NCBI RefSeq assembly: GCF_000373245.1
Contig: NZ_KB890738.1
Coordinates: 878,065 to 942,064, forward strand
Length of the DNA stretch: 64,000 nucleotides
DNA from: Echinicola pacifica DSM 19836
GTDB taxonomy: Bacteria; Bacteroidota; Bacteroidia; Cytophagales; Cyclobacteriaceae
Reading direction: 5' to 3'
The notes below the pieces were generated by a model that worked only from the letters and a program-made list of their open reading frames with translations, had not been told where the DNA came from and did not search any database. The translations under genes and the position numbers were made by a program. This document shows positions 33,703 through 42,431 of this stretch, one piece after another; position 1 is the stretch's first letter, and every line of letters begins with the position of its first letter.

Positions 33703-35649
33703 TTAGCCTGGGATCATATTAGTTTGAAATCGTAAGGCTAGCAATTCCTGAATCTGATGGATAGGCGCAAAGGCGTTTTTCAGCAATTGTCGCTGCAGTT
33801 TTCCCAGAGATCTGGGGCTGATATATCTTCCGGAATTGCCAGAGCTGATCCCTTCCAGTGCCCGCAGTCGTAAGAAAATCTCGTAGGCACTGCCGGCTTC
33901 ACGGTAGATCTCGGCATTTGCTGGCTCTAGTTCAGCCAGTTTCATATAGCGCTGGAAGGTGTTATTGATCCCCATCACTCTGTGGCTGAGGATGAGTAAT
34001 CTGGCGGCATCCGCTAAGGGCATCATAGCGCGCTGCTTGATGTCAAAGCGATCCTGATGCTCTCCACTTTTCTCCACGATAAAATTCTTAAAAAAACCCA
34101 ATGGTGGCGGGTTTTGAAGGGCGTTTTTTGCCATAAAATTCAAGAATGATTTCTGCTTATCGATCACCTGATACACATGGTCTGTCAGGGATTCCGCCAA
34201 GGAGCGCTCTCCATACACCGGTCGATAATCAAAAAAGATGGTCGCATGCAAGAGTGAGGATTCGTCAGGCCTATGGATCCAATTCGTAAAATAATTTTTC
34301 CAAACGGAAAGTGGCTGACACCATGCGGGATTGGAGACCATCAGATCCTGGGGACAAGGGGAAAAGCCGCAGCTTTCCAGAAGTAGGACGATCTGCTGCC
34401 CCAGCTTCTCAAAATAGGCTTTTGCCTGAGGCATTTGCTTCGCAGGCAGCTCCCCAAATACCAAAGCATTGTCTAGATCGGTACGAAGCATCTGCTCCTG
34501 CCGACCTTCACTGCCCAGCGATAGGAAGCAGAATGGCGTATCACAGACCTCTGGATATTCCCCATCGAGGTCCTTCTTCGCCAGCTCGATCAATCGTCGG
34601 ATAATGACATCATTGATTTCGGTCATGATACTGGCCACAAAGTCTATGGCCACTTCATTCTCAAGGAAATACCCCAAGAGCCCTTCAGCACGGTTCCTGA
34701 TCGCTTTAATTTCGTTGATCTCCCAGGTATTTAATAGGCCGTGGATGAGCACTGCCGGGCTATTGCCATGGGACAGGAAGACATCATGGTCGGAGATGAT
34801 TCCTGTAATCTTGCTCTGGTCAGTGCCATCCTCGGTGAGGATGAGATGATGCAGCCGGTGCTTGATCATGGTCAGGTAGATCACGGGGAAGTCACTGCCT
34901 TTCTGAATAGTCCTGACGGGCTGGGTCATGATGGCAGACACAGGCGAATGATAGGGGAGTTCGGCAGCCACCATCCTGTTTCGCAGGTCCTTGTCGGTGA
35001 TGATGCCCATTGGGAATGCCAATTCGTCTACAATTACAATGGATCCTACCTCTTGTTTTTGCATCATCCGGGCCGCTTGGGAGATGGGGATATCAGCGGT
35101 GCAGGTCAGCACTTCTGTGGGGAAATTGAGCTTTCCTTTTTCCATAAATAAGGAAAGCCCATGGTCAGAGGAGGGGTCACGAAGGAGCTTACGGGCTTTT
35201 TGGGATTGGGAAAGATCTGTCCGTACCACCACCTGCCCTGCTGCAAATCCAGCAGCAAAGTACAGGCTCACTTCACTGTTTTCTTTGAGAATCTTGTCGA
35301 AGGTCTCCACAGGAACGGCGTACAAAAGACTGTCTTCCGCCACATAGCCATTGAGCACATATGGCCGCTGACCGAGCAGAGCTAATACTCCAAACACTTC
35401 CCCCTCGTCACAATAGTCCTTTACCACCATCTTGCCAGCATCCTCATCGGTGAGGTACACGGAACCTTCCTTTAGAAGAAAAAAGTGAGGCTTTGCAGGA
35501 TCACCCTTCATGAAGATGTATTCCCCTTGGGTATAATACATGAGCTCCACCTCTCTGGCCACGACCTCTAGCAATTCGCTCGAAAGAAAGCTAAAAGGAG
35601 GAAATCCTTTCAAAAACTCTTTTACTCTATTGACAATTACGTTGGACAT
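33703..35649 (-). CDS. cNMP-binding / CBS / DUF294 nucleotidyltransferase-like protein
   Basis: 648 aa. Domains in order: an N-terminal cyclic-nucleotide-binding-like domain (about 20-130, YIFMKGDPAKPHFFLLKEGSVYL), a CBS pair (about 175-300, including GIITDKDLRNRM and ISDHDVF), then a DUF294 nucleotidyltransferase-like domain with SLGSEGRQEQMLRTDLDNALV (about 380-400; GSxGRxE and TDxD pattern) and a C-terminal helical part (about 480-640). The layout resembles GlnD-type uridylyltransferases fused to ligand sensors. The target is unknown. It sits between acs and the exonuclease on the same strand and is a standard member of acetate gene sets, so a role in acetate or energy-state signalling is likely but inferred. 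Confidence 0.88.
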   Translation of the reverse strand: MSNVIVNRVKEFLKGFPPFSFLSSELLEVVAREVELMYYTQGEYIFMKGDPAKPHFFLLKEGSVYLTDEDAGKMVVKDYCDEGEVFGVLALLGQRPYVLNGYVAEDSLLYAVPVETFDKILKENSEVSLYFAAGFAAGQVVVRTDLSQSQKARKLLRDPSSDHGLSLFMEKGKLNFPTEVLTCTADIPISQAARMMQKQEVGSIVIVDELAFPMGIITDKDLRNRMVAAELPYHSPVSAIMTQPVRTIQKGSDFPVIYLTMIKHRLHHLILTEDGTDQSKITGIISDHDVFLSHGNSPAVLIHGLLNTWEINEIKAIRNRAEGLLGYFLENEVAIDFVASIMTEINDVIIRRLIELAKKDLDGEYPEVCDTPFCFLSLGSEGRQEQMLRTDLDNALVFGELPAKQMPQAKAYFEKLGQQIVLLLESCGFSPCPQDLMVSNPAWCQPLSVWKNYFTNWIHRPDESSLLHATIFFDYRPVYGERSLAESLTDHVYQVIDKQKSFLNFMAKNALQNPPPLGFFKNFIVEKSGEHQDRFDIKQRAMMPLADAARLLILSHRVMGINNTFQRYMKLAELEPANAEIYREAGSAYEIFLRLRALEGISSGNSGRYISPRSLGKLQRQLLKNAFAPIHQIQELLALRFQTNMIPG

Positions 35650-36020
35650 GCTTAGTTATTAGGTCTTGCTTTCAGGGCCATTCTCCATGAAGCAGCTAAT
35701 CTACTTAAAAAGTGCCAAAAGGAAAAAAACCATTTTCTATGAATGATTGGCGTCCGTCTGGCAATCATAAGGGGCTTGCCCGCTTTTCCTGCTCTTTCAC
35801 CTGTGAGGATTTTTTAAGCTTGGGAGGCGAGATAATGGAGGACTTCTAAGGGGCTGAGATAGGAGTTTTTATTTAAATTCTTAATGGCCTTGAAATCAAG
35901 AAAGCCACCCCTTCTCATAAAAAGAAGATGGTGGCTTTCTTAGATTTCTGATCCTTATGATGGGTAGGAGGACCAATTTTATTGATCGTAAATAATACCC
36001 GATTAGTCAGAAAATGGAGT
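35650..36020. other. Spacer between acs and the DUF294 gene
   Basis: 371 bases with the acs terminator hairpin (35898-35951). No gene seen. The DUF294 promoter should lie at 35650-35890, but no exact box is visible. Confidence 0.5.
35898..35951 (-). terminator. Probable acs terminator
   Basis: A 12-bp perfect stem (35898-35909 with 35940-35951) with a 30-nt loop containing a second short hairpin (CTTCT/AGAAG). The T tract on the minus strand is interrupted. Confidence 0.6.
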
Positions 36021-37922
36021 TTATTTCTCCACTCGATTTTTGATGATTTCTTCCACTACAGTAGGATCCAATAAGGTGGAGGTATCCCCCATATTTTCGA
36101 AGTTACCTTCAGCTACTTTTCGCAGGATTCGTCGCATGATTTTTCCAGATCGGGTTTTCGGCAGGCCAGAGACGATTTGGATTTTGTCTGGCTTGGCAAT
36201 TGGCCCGATACTCTTGGTTATGGTGTCCTTGATTTCTCCGATCAGGTTAGCTTCGGTTCTGTTTTTCATATCACAGATGACATAGGCATAGATGCCTTGT
36301 CCTTTCACCTCGTGCGGATAGCCTACCACGGCGGATTCTATGACTTTAGGGTGTTCGTTGATGGCATTTTCGATTTCTGCCGTACCCATTCTATGTCCGG
36401 AGACATTGATCACATCATCCACACGGCCCAATATTCGGTAATATCCGTCATGGTCTCGCTTCACGCCATCACCTGTGAAATACATCCCAGGGTAGGTGGT
36501 GAAATAAGTTTGCTTGCATCTCTCATGATCACCATAGGTGGTGCGAAGCATTCCTGGCCATGGAAATTTGATGCAGAGGTTGCCTTCCACTGCTTTGCCT
36601 TTAAGTTCTTTTCCTTCAGGATCCACAATAGCCAGCTGGACTCCAGGGAGTGGCAGCGTAGCATAAGCTGGTTTGGTAGGAGTGATTCCTGCGAGTGGGG
36701 ACACCATGATGCCGCCAGTCTCTGTCTGCCACCAGGTATCCACGATTGGGCAGCGATTTTTGCCGATATGGGTATGGTACCAATGCCAGGCTTCCTCATT
36801 GATGGGCTCTCCTACAGACCCAAGTACTTTTAGCGAATCCAGTTTATAAGGCTCTATAGGCTTCGTTCCGTGAGCTTCCAAGGCGCGTATGGCCGTAGGA
36901 GCAGTATAGAACTGATTGACTTTATACTTATCCACAATTGCCCAGAACCTTCCCGCATCTGGGTAAGTAGGTACGCCCTCAAACATGATGGAAGTGGCAC
37001 CCGCCAAGAGAGGTCCATATACTATATATGAGTGGCCAGTGATCCATCCGATATCGGCAGTACACCAATAGACATCCCCAGGTGTATACTGGAAGACATT
37101 TTCGAAGGAGTATTTGGCATATACCATATATCCTCCGGTGGTATGTACGACGCCCTTAGGCTTGCCGGTGGAGCCGGAGGTATAGAGGATGAAGAGCATG
37201 TCTTCACTGTCCATCACTTCTGCGACATGGCTGTCTGCCTGGCCTTCGATGAAGTCGTGCCACCAGATATCCCGACCTTCTTTCATCACCACTTCTTGCT
37301 GCGTTCGCTGATAGACGATGACCGACTTTACGGTACTAGTCTTTTCCAGTGCCTCATCCACTAATGCTTTCACGGCAATTTTCTTGGTACCTCGGAAGTT
37401 GCCATCAGAGGTAAGCACCGCCACGGCCTCACAGTCATTGATACGATCCGAAAGGGCATTGCTGGAGAATCCTGCAAATACCACAGAATGGATCGCCCCG
37501 ATCCTTGCGCAGGCGAGCATGGCTATAGCCGCTTCAGGAACCATTGGCATATAAATGATGACCTTGTCACCCTTCTTAATGCCGTAGGCTTTTAGCGCAT
37601 TTGAGAATTTGCAGACTTCGTGATACAGGTCTTTATAGGTAAGCGTTCTCCCTTCCTCATTAGGATCATTGGGCTCCCAGATGATGGCAGGCCGGTCTCC
37701 TAAGGTGTATAGATGGCGCTCAAGAATGTTTTCGGTAATATTCAATTTTCCATTCACAAACCACTTCACATCTGGCCCTTCAAAATCCCACTCGAGGACC
37801 TTATCCCATCTTTCTTTCCAGTGAAATGAATCTGCTACTCTAGCCCAAAATGCTTCTGGCTCAGCGACACTTTTTTGATATTCATGAAAATAACCACTAA
37901 GGGTGTGAATTCTATCACTCAT
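36021..37922 (-). CDS. acs: Acetate-CoA ligase (acetyl-CoA synthetase)
   Basis: 633 aa, normal for the AMP-forming enzyme that turns acetate, ATP and CoA into acetyl-CoA. The adenylation core has LYTSGSTGKPKGVVH (about residue 245) and DTWWQTETGG (A5 region). The C-terminal lid has the regulatory acetylation Lys in the conserved KTRSGKIMRR (Lys after SG). The N terminus (WARVADSFHWKERWDKVLEWDFE) is typical of Acs. The gene lies downstream of the symporter and DUF4212 subunit on the same strand and upstream of the DUF294 and exonuclease genes, forming an acetate-use locus. A hairpin separates it from the symporter. Confidence 0.97.
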   Translation of the reverse strand: MSDRIHTLSGYFHEYQKSVAEPEAFWARVADSFHWKERWDKVLEWDFEGPDVKWFVNGKLNITENILERHLYTLGDRPAIIWEPNDPNEEGRTLTYKDLYHEVCKFSNALKAYGIKKGDKVIIYMPMVPEAAIAMLACARIGAIHSVVFAGFSSNALSDRINDCEAVAVLTSDGNFRGTKKIAVKALVDEALEKTSTVKSVIVYQRTQQEVVMKEGRDIWWHDFIEGQADSHVAEVMDSEDMLFILYTSGSTGKPKGVVHTTGGYMVYAKYSFENVFQYTPGDVYWCTADIGWITGHSYIVYGPLLAGATSIMFEGVPTYPDAGRFWAIVDKYKVNQFYTAPTAIRALEAHGTKPIEPYKLDSLKVLGSVGEPINEEAWHWYHTHIGKNRCPIVDTWWQTETGGIMVSPLAGITPTKPAYATLPLPGVQLAIVDPEGKELKGKAVEGNLCIKFPWPGMLRTTYGDHERCKQTYFTTYPGMYFTGDGVKRDHDGYYRILGRVDDVINVSGHRMGTAEIENAINEHPKVIESAVVGYPHEVKGQGIYAYVICDMKNRTEANLIGEIKDTITKSIGPIAKPDKIQIVSGLPKTRSGKIMRRILRKVAEGNFENMGDTSTLLDPTVVEEIIKNRVEK

Positions 37923-38086
37923 GGTATATGGTGGATTTTAGGTTTAATATTAATTCAACGTCTCGAACATATTTCTTAACGTCTCACTAATTTAATTATT
38001 TTGTTTAAGAAACTAATATTTGTCGAAATATTTTAAAAAGAATGATCAGACAAATAGTATTAATAGCTTTCTAAAACTAATCAAAT

Positions 38087-38117
38087 AATCCGCCAATTCT
38101 ATAAGAATCGGCGGATT
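38087..38117 (-). terminator. Hairpin between the acetate symporter and acs
   Basis: AATCCGCC/GGCGGATT arms with an extended inner AATTC/GAATC pairing, 38 nt after the symporter stop. The downstream T tract is weak (TTATTTG), so it may only attenuate read-through into acs. Confidence 0.6.
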
Positions 38118-38154
38118 AGGAATGATAATTCTATGAGTGGTGAATGGCGAAGGC

Positions 38155-39858
38155 TTAATGATCTTGCGCAGCGCCAGCACCACGGGGAATTCGAATTTCT
38201 TCTACCAGATCCTGCACAGCTTGTGGAGGGGCGGGGGTAAGGCTGGAGACGATCACACCTACGATGGCATTCAGCACCATACCTAAGCTGCCAATTCCCT
38301 CGGGAGAAATCCCAAACCACCAATGTTCCTCCGATAAGGACTCTATGGGCAAACCAAGGAGGCTATTACCAAATTTGAAGTAGGTGATATAGCCTATGGT
38401 GAAGATCAGACCAGTGAGCATACCGGCGATGGCGCCTTCCTTATTCATCCTTTTGGAGAAGATTCCCATGATAATAACTGGGAAGAAACTCGCTGCCGCC
38501 AAGCCAAAAGCGAATGCAACTACCTGTGCGACGAAGCCGGGAGGATGGACACCAAAATACCCGGCTACCATCACCGCCACTGCGGCGGCCACCCTAGCAA
38601 TAAATAACTCTTGCTTATCAGAAATCTCTGGGTTAAAGTTCTTCACAAGATCACGGCTGACGGAGGTGGAGATCACCAACAGCAAGCCTGCGGCGGTGGA
38701 CAATGCCGCTGCCATTCCCCCTGCCGCGACCAGGCCCACGACCCAGTTCGGTAAGTCCGCTATTTCTGGGTTGGCAAGGACCATGATGTCCTTGTCTATG
38801 GTGAGCTCATTGGCTTCGGGATCAGCTAAGTATTGGACGATTCCATCTTGGTTCTTATCGTCGATTTTTATCAAATCGGTTTTTCTCCAATTCTCCACCC
38901 AGTCGGGTAGATTATTGAGAGGCTTCTCGGCCACCGAATTGATGGCATTATAGATTCCAAACGCAGATACCGCAGGCGCGGTGGTATATAGGATAGCGAT
39001 AAAAAACAAGGCATAACCAGCAGAAAGTCGTGCGTCCTTCACACGAGGAACGGTAAAGAAGCGGACGATCACATGGGGAAGACCCGCTGTACCCACCATC
39101 AGGGCCATGGTGATGGCAAACATATCGATCATACTTTTCTTCCCTTGGGTATAAGCATTAAATCCTAAATCGGTGAGCACCCCATCCAGCTTATCCAAAA
39201 GGTAAGCGCCATCTTCGACTCTTCCTCCAAGGCCTAGCTGGGGGAAGGGGTTTCCTGTCAGCTGCATCGATACGAAGATCGCGGGCACCATAAAGGCAAA
39301 TATTAGCACACAATATTGAGCCACCTGGGTGTAGGTGATCCCTTTCATCCCTCCCAGCACAGCATAGAAAAACACGATGCACATCCCGATGATGACCCCC
39401 GTATTAATATCTACTTCCAGGTACCTGGAAAAAACGATTCCTACGCCTCTCATTTGTCCAGCCACATAGGTGAAGGAGATGAAAATGGCGCAGATGACCG
39501 CCACCACTCGGGCTTTATTGGAATAATACCGGTCTCCGACAAAGTCAGGAACGGTAAATTTGCCGAATTTCCTTAAATACGGCGCTAGTAATAATGCCAG
39601 TAAGACATAGCCACCAGTCCATCCCATGAGATAAACGGAGCCATCATAGCCCGCAAAGGCGATAATTCCCGCCATGGAGATAAATGAAGCTGCCGACATC
39701 CAGTCTGCCGCTGTCGCAAGGCCGTTGGCCAGGGGAGAAACTCCTCCCCCTGCGATGTAAAACTCCTTGGTGGAGCCTGCCCGACTCCAGATTGCAATGC
39801 CAATATAGAGCGCAAATGAGAGCCCTACTAATATATAAGTCCAGGTTAGAATATCCAT
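38155..39858 (-). CDS. Sodium:solute symporter, probable acetate permease
   Basis: 567 aa with about 13 membrane segments. The N terminus (TYILVGLSFALYIGIAIWSRAGSTKEFYIAGGG) and ATAADWMSAASFISMAG match the ActP-like branch of the SSS family that carries short-chain monocarboxylates. The sodium-site helix GGMAAALSTAAGLLLVIS is intact. A soluble loop (about residues 310-365) is longer than in classic ActP. It is encoded 21 nt after the small DUF4212 membrane protein, its usual companion subunit, and before acs. The substrate is therefore most likely acetate, possibly also pyruvate or propionate. The C terminus is a short cytosolic tail. Confidence 0.92.
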   Translation of the reverse strand: MDILTWTYILVGLSFALYIGIAIWSRAGSTKEFYIAGGGVSPLANGLATAADWMSAASFISMAGIIAFAGYDGSVYLMGWTGGYVLLALLLAPYLRKFGKFTVPDFVGDRYYSNKARVVAVICAIFISFTYVAGQMRGVGIVFSRYLEVDINTGVIIGMCIVFFYAVLGGMKGITYTQVAQYCVLIFAFMVPAIFVSMQLTGNPFPQLGLGGRVEDGAYLLDKLDGVLTDLGFNAYTQGKKSMIDMFAITMALMVGTAGLPHVIVRFFTVPRVKDARLSAGYALFFIAILYTTAPAVSAFGIYNAINSVAEKPLNNLPDWVENWRKTDLIKIDDKNQDGIVQYLADPEANELTIDKDIMVLANPEIADLPNWVVGLVAAGGMAAALSTAAGLLLVISTSVSRDLVKNFNPEISDKQELFIARVAAAVAVMVAGYFGVHPPGFVAQVVAFAFGLAAASFFPVIIMGIFSKRMNKEGAIAGMLTGLIFTIGYITYFKFGNSLLGLPIESLSEEHWWFGISPEGIGSLGMVLNAIVGVIVSSLTPAPPQAVQDLVEEIRIPRGAGAAQDH

Positions 39859-39879
39859 TTTTTAGGTTGGTTGGGGAAA

Positions 39880-40137
39880 CTATTCGTTTACATCAAATTC
39901 CTTGTCCAGCTTATTGAGCAAACGGACATATACAAAAATCAAAATTACAAATACATAGATGGAGCCCTGCTGGGCAAACCAAAAGCCTAATTTGAAGCCC
40001 CCAAGTTTAAACTGATTTAAAAAATCGGCAAAAATAATTCCGCAACCAAAGGAGACGAAAAACCATACCGCCAATAAGGACAGAAGGATCTTTATATTCC
40101 TCTGCCAATAGGCTTTCATTTTTTGTTGATGATTCAT
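39880..40137 (-). CDS. DUF4212 small membrane subunit of the acetate symporter
   Basis: 85 aa from the ATG at 40137 (MNHQQKMKAYWQRNIKILL). The frame extends to 40239, but that part is not conserved and the 85-aa form matches the family size. It has two membrane helices (about 14-34 and 51-73) with FVSFGCGIIFADFLN and FKLGFWFAQQGSIYVFVILIFVYV. DUF4212 proteins are nearly always encoded just before an SSS-type monocarboxylate transporter, as here (21-nt gap), and probably form a complex with it. Function is inferred from this constant pairing. Confidence 0.88.
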   Translation of the reverse strand: MNHQQKMKAYWQRNIKILLSLLAVWFFVSFGCGIIFADFLNQFKLGGFKLGFWFAQQGSIYVFVILIFVYVRLLNKLDKEFDVNE

Positions 40138-40517
40138 AAGATGGATTAAATTGGGTAAAGAAACGCTTAGCGGCCGATACATGATGAGCTCCGCAATTTT
40201 CTGTCCTTTAAATAACAGCAAAAAAGATTGAAAATCCACCGCTCTCCAAAATAATTTAGACCATCAACCACACAGTGCAGTATAGTTCCTCGTCCCCGTG
40301 GCCCTTTGCAAGGCTATGGACTAGGCCTTGCTTCATGAGAAATGAAACATTTCCCAAAGTGTAAAAACTTGAAAACCCTAATAGATTAGAGGCTAAGCTC
40401 ACCTTATTTCCTTCGCCGAAAACTCCCACAAAGATCAACCCCCACACAGAAGGCCTGGGCCCAAATTTCTTAAATCAAATCCCTCAGGGGTGCTTGTGGA
40501 TATAAAAAATCGTTACC
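40138..40517. other. Spacer between ZIP transporter gene and DUF4212 gene
   Basis: 380 bases, presumably holding the acetate operon promoter. A 63-codon minus-strand frame (40256-40447) has no recognisable domain. No hairpin or box stands out. Confidence 0.45.
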
Positions 40518-41249
40518 TCAGATCATATATTCAGAGGCAATGGCGATCAGGGCGGCAAAGATGCTTACGAGCAACCTATTAAGTTGTAATTTATGATGAG
40601 GGCTACTTTCGAAGAAAATGGTGGTAGAAATATGCAGGAACCCACCTGCTACCAGGCCGAATAATACATCCATGGCTTCTGCGGCCAGTATATGCTGAGA
40701 GAAGGCGATATCACTGATCACCATGCCCAATGGGCTGGCCAGAGCGAAAACCAATAAAAGCAAAAGCACCGTCTTGCGAGAGAGGCTTTCTGATAGCACC
40801 GCCACCAGAGCAAATGCCGCAGGTGCCTTATGCATCAGGATGCCAAATAGAAGGGTTTCTGTGCCATGATGATGACCATGTAGTGAAGGTTCCTGACTCA
40901 ATAAAGTCCCTTCCAGCAAGGCATGAAGGGACAGGCCTATCATGATCATCCAGATGGTGTTTTTGGAAGAGGAATGCTGGTGAATATGTCCATGCTCTAT
41001 TCCTGAAGACAAAAACTCTAATACCTGTTGCAGCAAAAAACCCAGAAGTACATACAGCCCCATATAGTAGGCGGTATCGGGATTAGCAAACAGCTCCGGA
41101 AGGATATGCAGTATGGTAATGGAAAAGAGGTATGACCCTGCAAATACCAAAACCAGTTTGAAGCTTTTTTCCTGCCATTTTGGAATGGACAGTGCGAGCG
41201 CTCCTGCCAAAAAAGCAGAGAGAAATAAAATCAAGACGTTAACGAGCAT
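40518..41249 (-). CDS. ZIP-family metal transporter
   Basis: 243 aa with about eight membrane segments. The His-rich loop between helices 3 and 4 (SGIEHGHIHQHSSSK, about residue 86) and the helix 4 motif LHALLEGTLL (His and Glu metal ligands) mark the ZIP family. It moves zinc, iron or manganese into the cytosol. A second His-rich loop (SLHGHHHGTET) follows. It starts 2 nt after the apbE stop on the same strand, so the two are almost certainly co-translated. The metal is not determined by the sequence. Confidence 0.88.
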   Translation of the reverse strand: MLVNVLILFLSAFLAGALALSIPKWQEKSFKLVLVFAGSYLFSITILHILPELFANPDTAYYMGLYVLLGFLLQQVLEFLSSGIEHGHIHQHSSSKNTIWMIMIGLSLHALLEGTLLSQEPSLHGHHHGTETLLFGILMHKAPAAFALVAVLSESLSRKTVLLLLLVFALASPLGMVISDIAFSQHILAAEAMDVLFGLVAGGFLHISTTIFFESSPHHKLQLNRLLVSIFAALIAIASEYMI

Positions 41250-41251
41250 AA

Positions 41252-42313
41252 CTATTCTTTTTCGCCTTTAATATAAGATACATAAGGTGACAGCCCCTCG
41301 CTTACATAGGTCTTCATGCCCGTGCTATCATTATAGATAAGGAATACATCTAAATTTTCCTGCTGCTGCAAAGCGATGGCCCGCTCGGTGCCCATTACCA
41401 TCATTGCGGTGGCATAAGCATCAGCCGTCATGCAGTCCTTGGCCACCACGGTGGCACTGAGCAAGCTGTGATTGACAGGATAGCCCGTCGAGGGATCGAT
41501 GGTGTGGGAATAGCGCACGCTGTCTTTATAATAGAAGTTACGGTAATTGCCAGAAGTGGCCATGCCTTTATTATCCAGGGCTATGATGCCATAGAGGCCA
41601 TTGTCTTTGGGGTCTTCGCTGGGCTGGTTTACACCTACTTTCCACAATTCCCCGTTTTCATTGGTACCTCTTGCGACCAGCTCCCCGCCGATTTCCACCA
41701 GTAGGTCCTTGATGCCTTCTTTCTGAAGATAGCCTGCCACCAGGTCCACGCCGTAGCCTTTGGCTAATGCCGAAAAGTCTAAATATACGCCAGGAGTCGA
41801 TTTCCAGACCTTCTGATCATCAAATTGGATGTGCTCAAAACCTACCAACTTTAATAAATCCTGAATCTGCACGCTATCCTTCAGCTGCGCCCCGCCCGGA
41901 CCAAAACCCCAGGAATTTACCAATGGCCCCACTGTAGGGTCAAATGCCCCCTGAGTCTGCTCATTGATGGCTTTACTTTTTTTGAGGATGGATGGGAAAA
42001 ATTCCGTCAGATATGCCAGGGTGTCCTGCTGATTGAATTGGCTAAGCTCCGAATCAGAAATATAGGTGGACATGGACTGGTTAAAGGCCACCAATAAGGA
42101 ATCTATCGATGGCTTAAAATCACGATTGTGCTGGTCTAAATACACCACCCTGTAGGTGGTGCCCATGGTTTTGCCAGTTATTACAACTTTACCCTCTTTC
42201 TCTGGCTCCGGTTCCTTATTTCCAAATTGATTTTGTCGGTACAGGAATACAATAAATACCGCCAACAAGAGGATGATGGAGTAGATGATGTTCTTTCGGG
42301 CATTATTACGCAT
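41252..42313 (-). CDS. apbE: ApbE-family FAD:protein FMN transferase
   Basis: 353 aa. It attaches FMN to Thr or Ser of extracytoplasmic flavoproteins such as the Na+-translocating NADH:quinone reductase. An N-terminal membrane segment (about 10-27) anchors it on the periplasmic side, with no lipobox Cys. Family motifs in order are GKTMGTTYRV (about 48), FDPTVGPLVNSWGFG, DFSALAKGYGVDLVA, GGELVARG, HTIDPSTGYPV, and MTADAYATAMMVMG (the Mg site). It leads a two-gene unit with the ZIP transporter (2-nt gap). A TAACTTTG box lies upstream at 42333-42340. The client flavoprotein is not in the window. Confidence 0.94.
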   Translation of the reverse strand: MRNNARKNIIYSIILLLAVFIVFLYRQNQFGNKEPEPEKEGKVVITGKTMGTTYRVVYLDQHNRDFKPSIDSLLVAFNQSMSTYISDSELSQFNQQDTLAYLTEFFPSILKKSKAINEQTQGAFDPTVGPLVNSWGFGPGGAQLKDSVQIQDLLKLVGFEHIQFDDQKVWKSTPGVYLDFSALAKGYGVDLVAGYLQKEGIKDLLVEIGGELVARGTNENGELWKVGVNQPSEDPKDNGLYGIIALDNKGMATSGNYRNFYYKDSVRYSHTIDPSTGYPVNHSLLSATVVAKDCMTADAYATAMMVMGTERAIALQQQENLDVFLIYNDSTGMKTYVSEGLSPYVSYIKGEKE

Positions 42314-42332
42314 GGTACAGCAGATTTTTTCG

Positions 42333-42340
42333 CAAAGTTA
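42333..42340 (-). promoter_or_regulatory. Putative apbE -7 box (TAACTTTG)
   Basis: Exact TAnnTTTG match on the minus strand 19 nt before the apbE ATG. No clear -33 element. Confidence 0.42.
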
Positions 42341-42431
42341 GCGCATATTTTAACATTTTACGACTAAAAAGCAATATTGTTGCAAAAGCAATTAATGGCT
42401 GGTTCCTAATAGTCTGAAGGCTGGTTTGGTC

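Noticed and set aside
40256-40447. 63-codon minus-strand frame before the acetate operon
   Set aside because: Composition and lack of any similarity suggest chance; it overlaps the likely promoter region of the operon.
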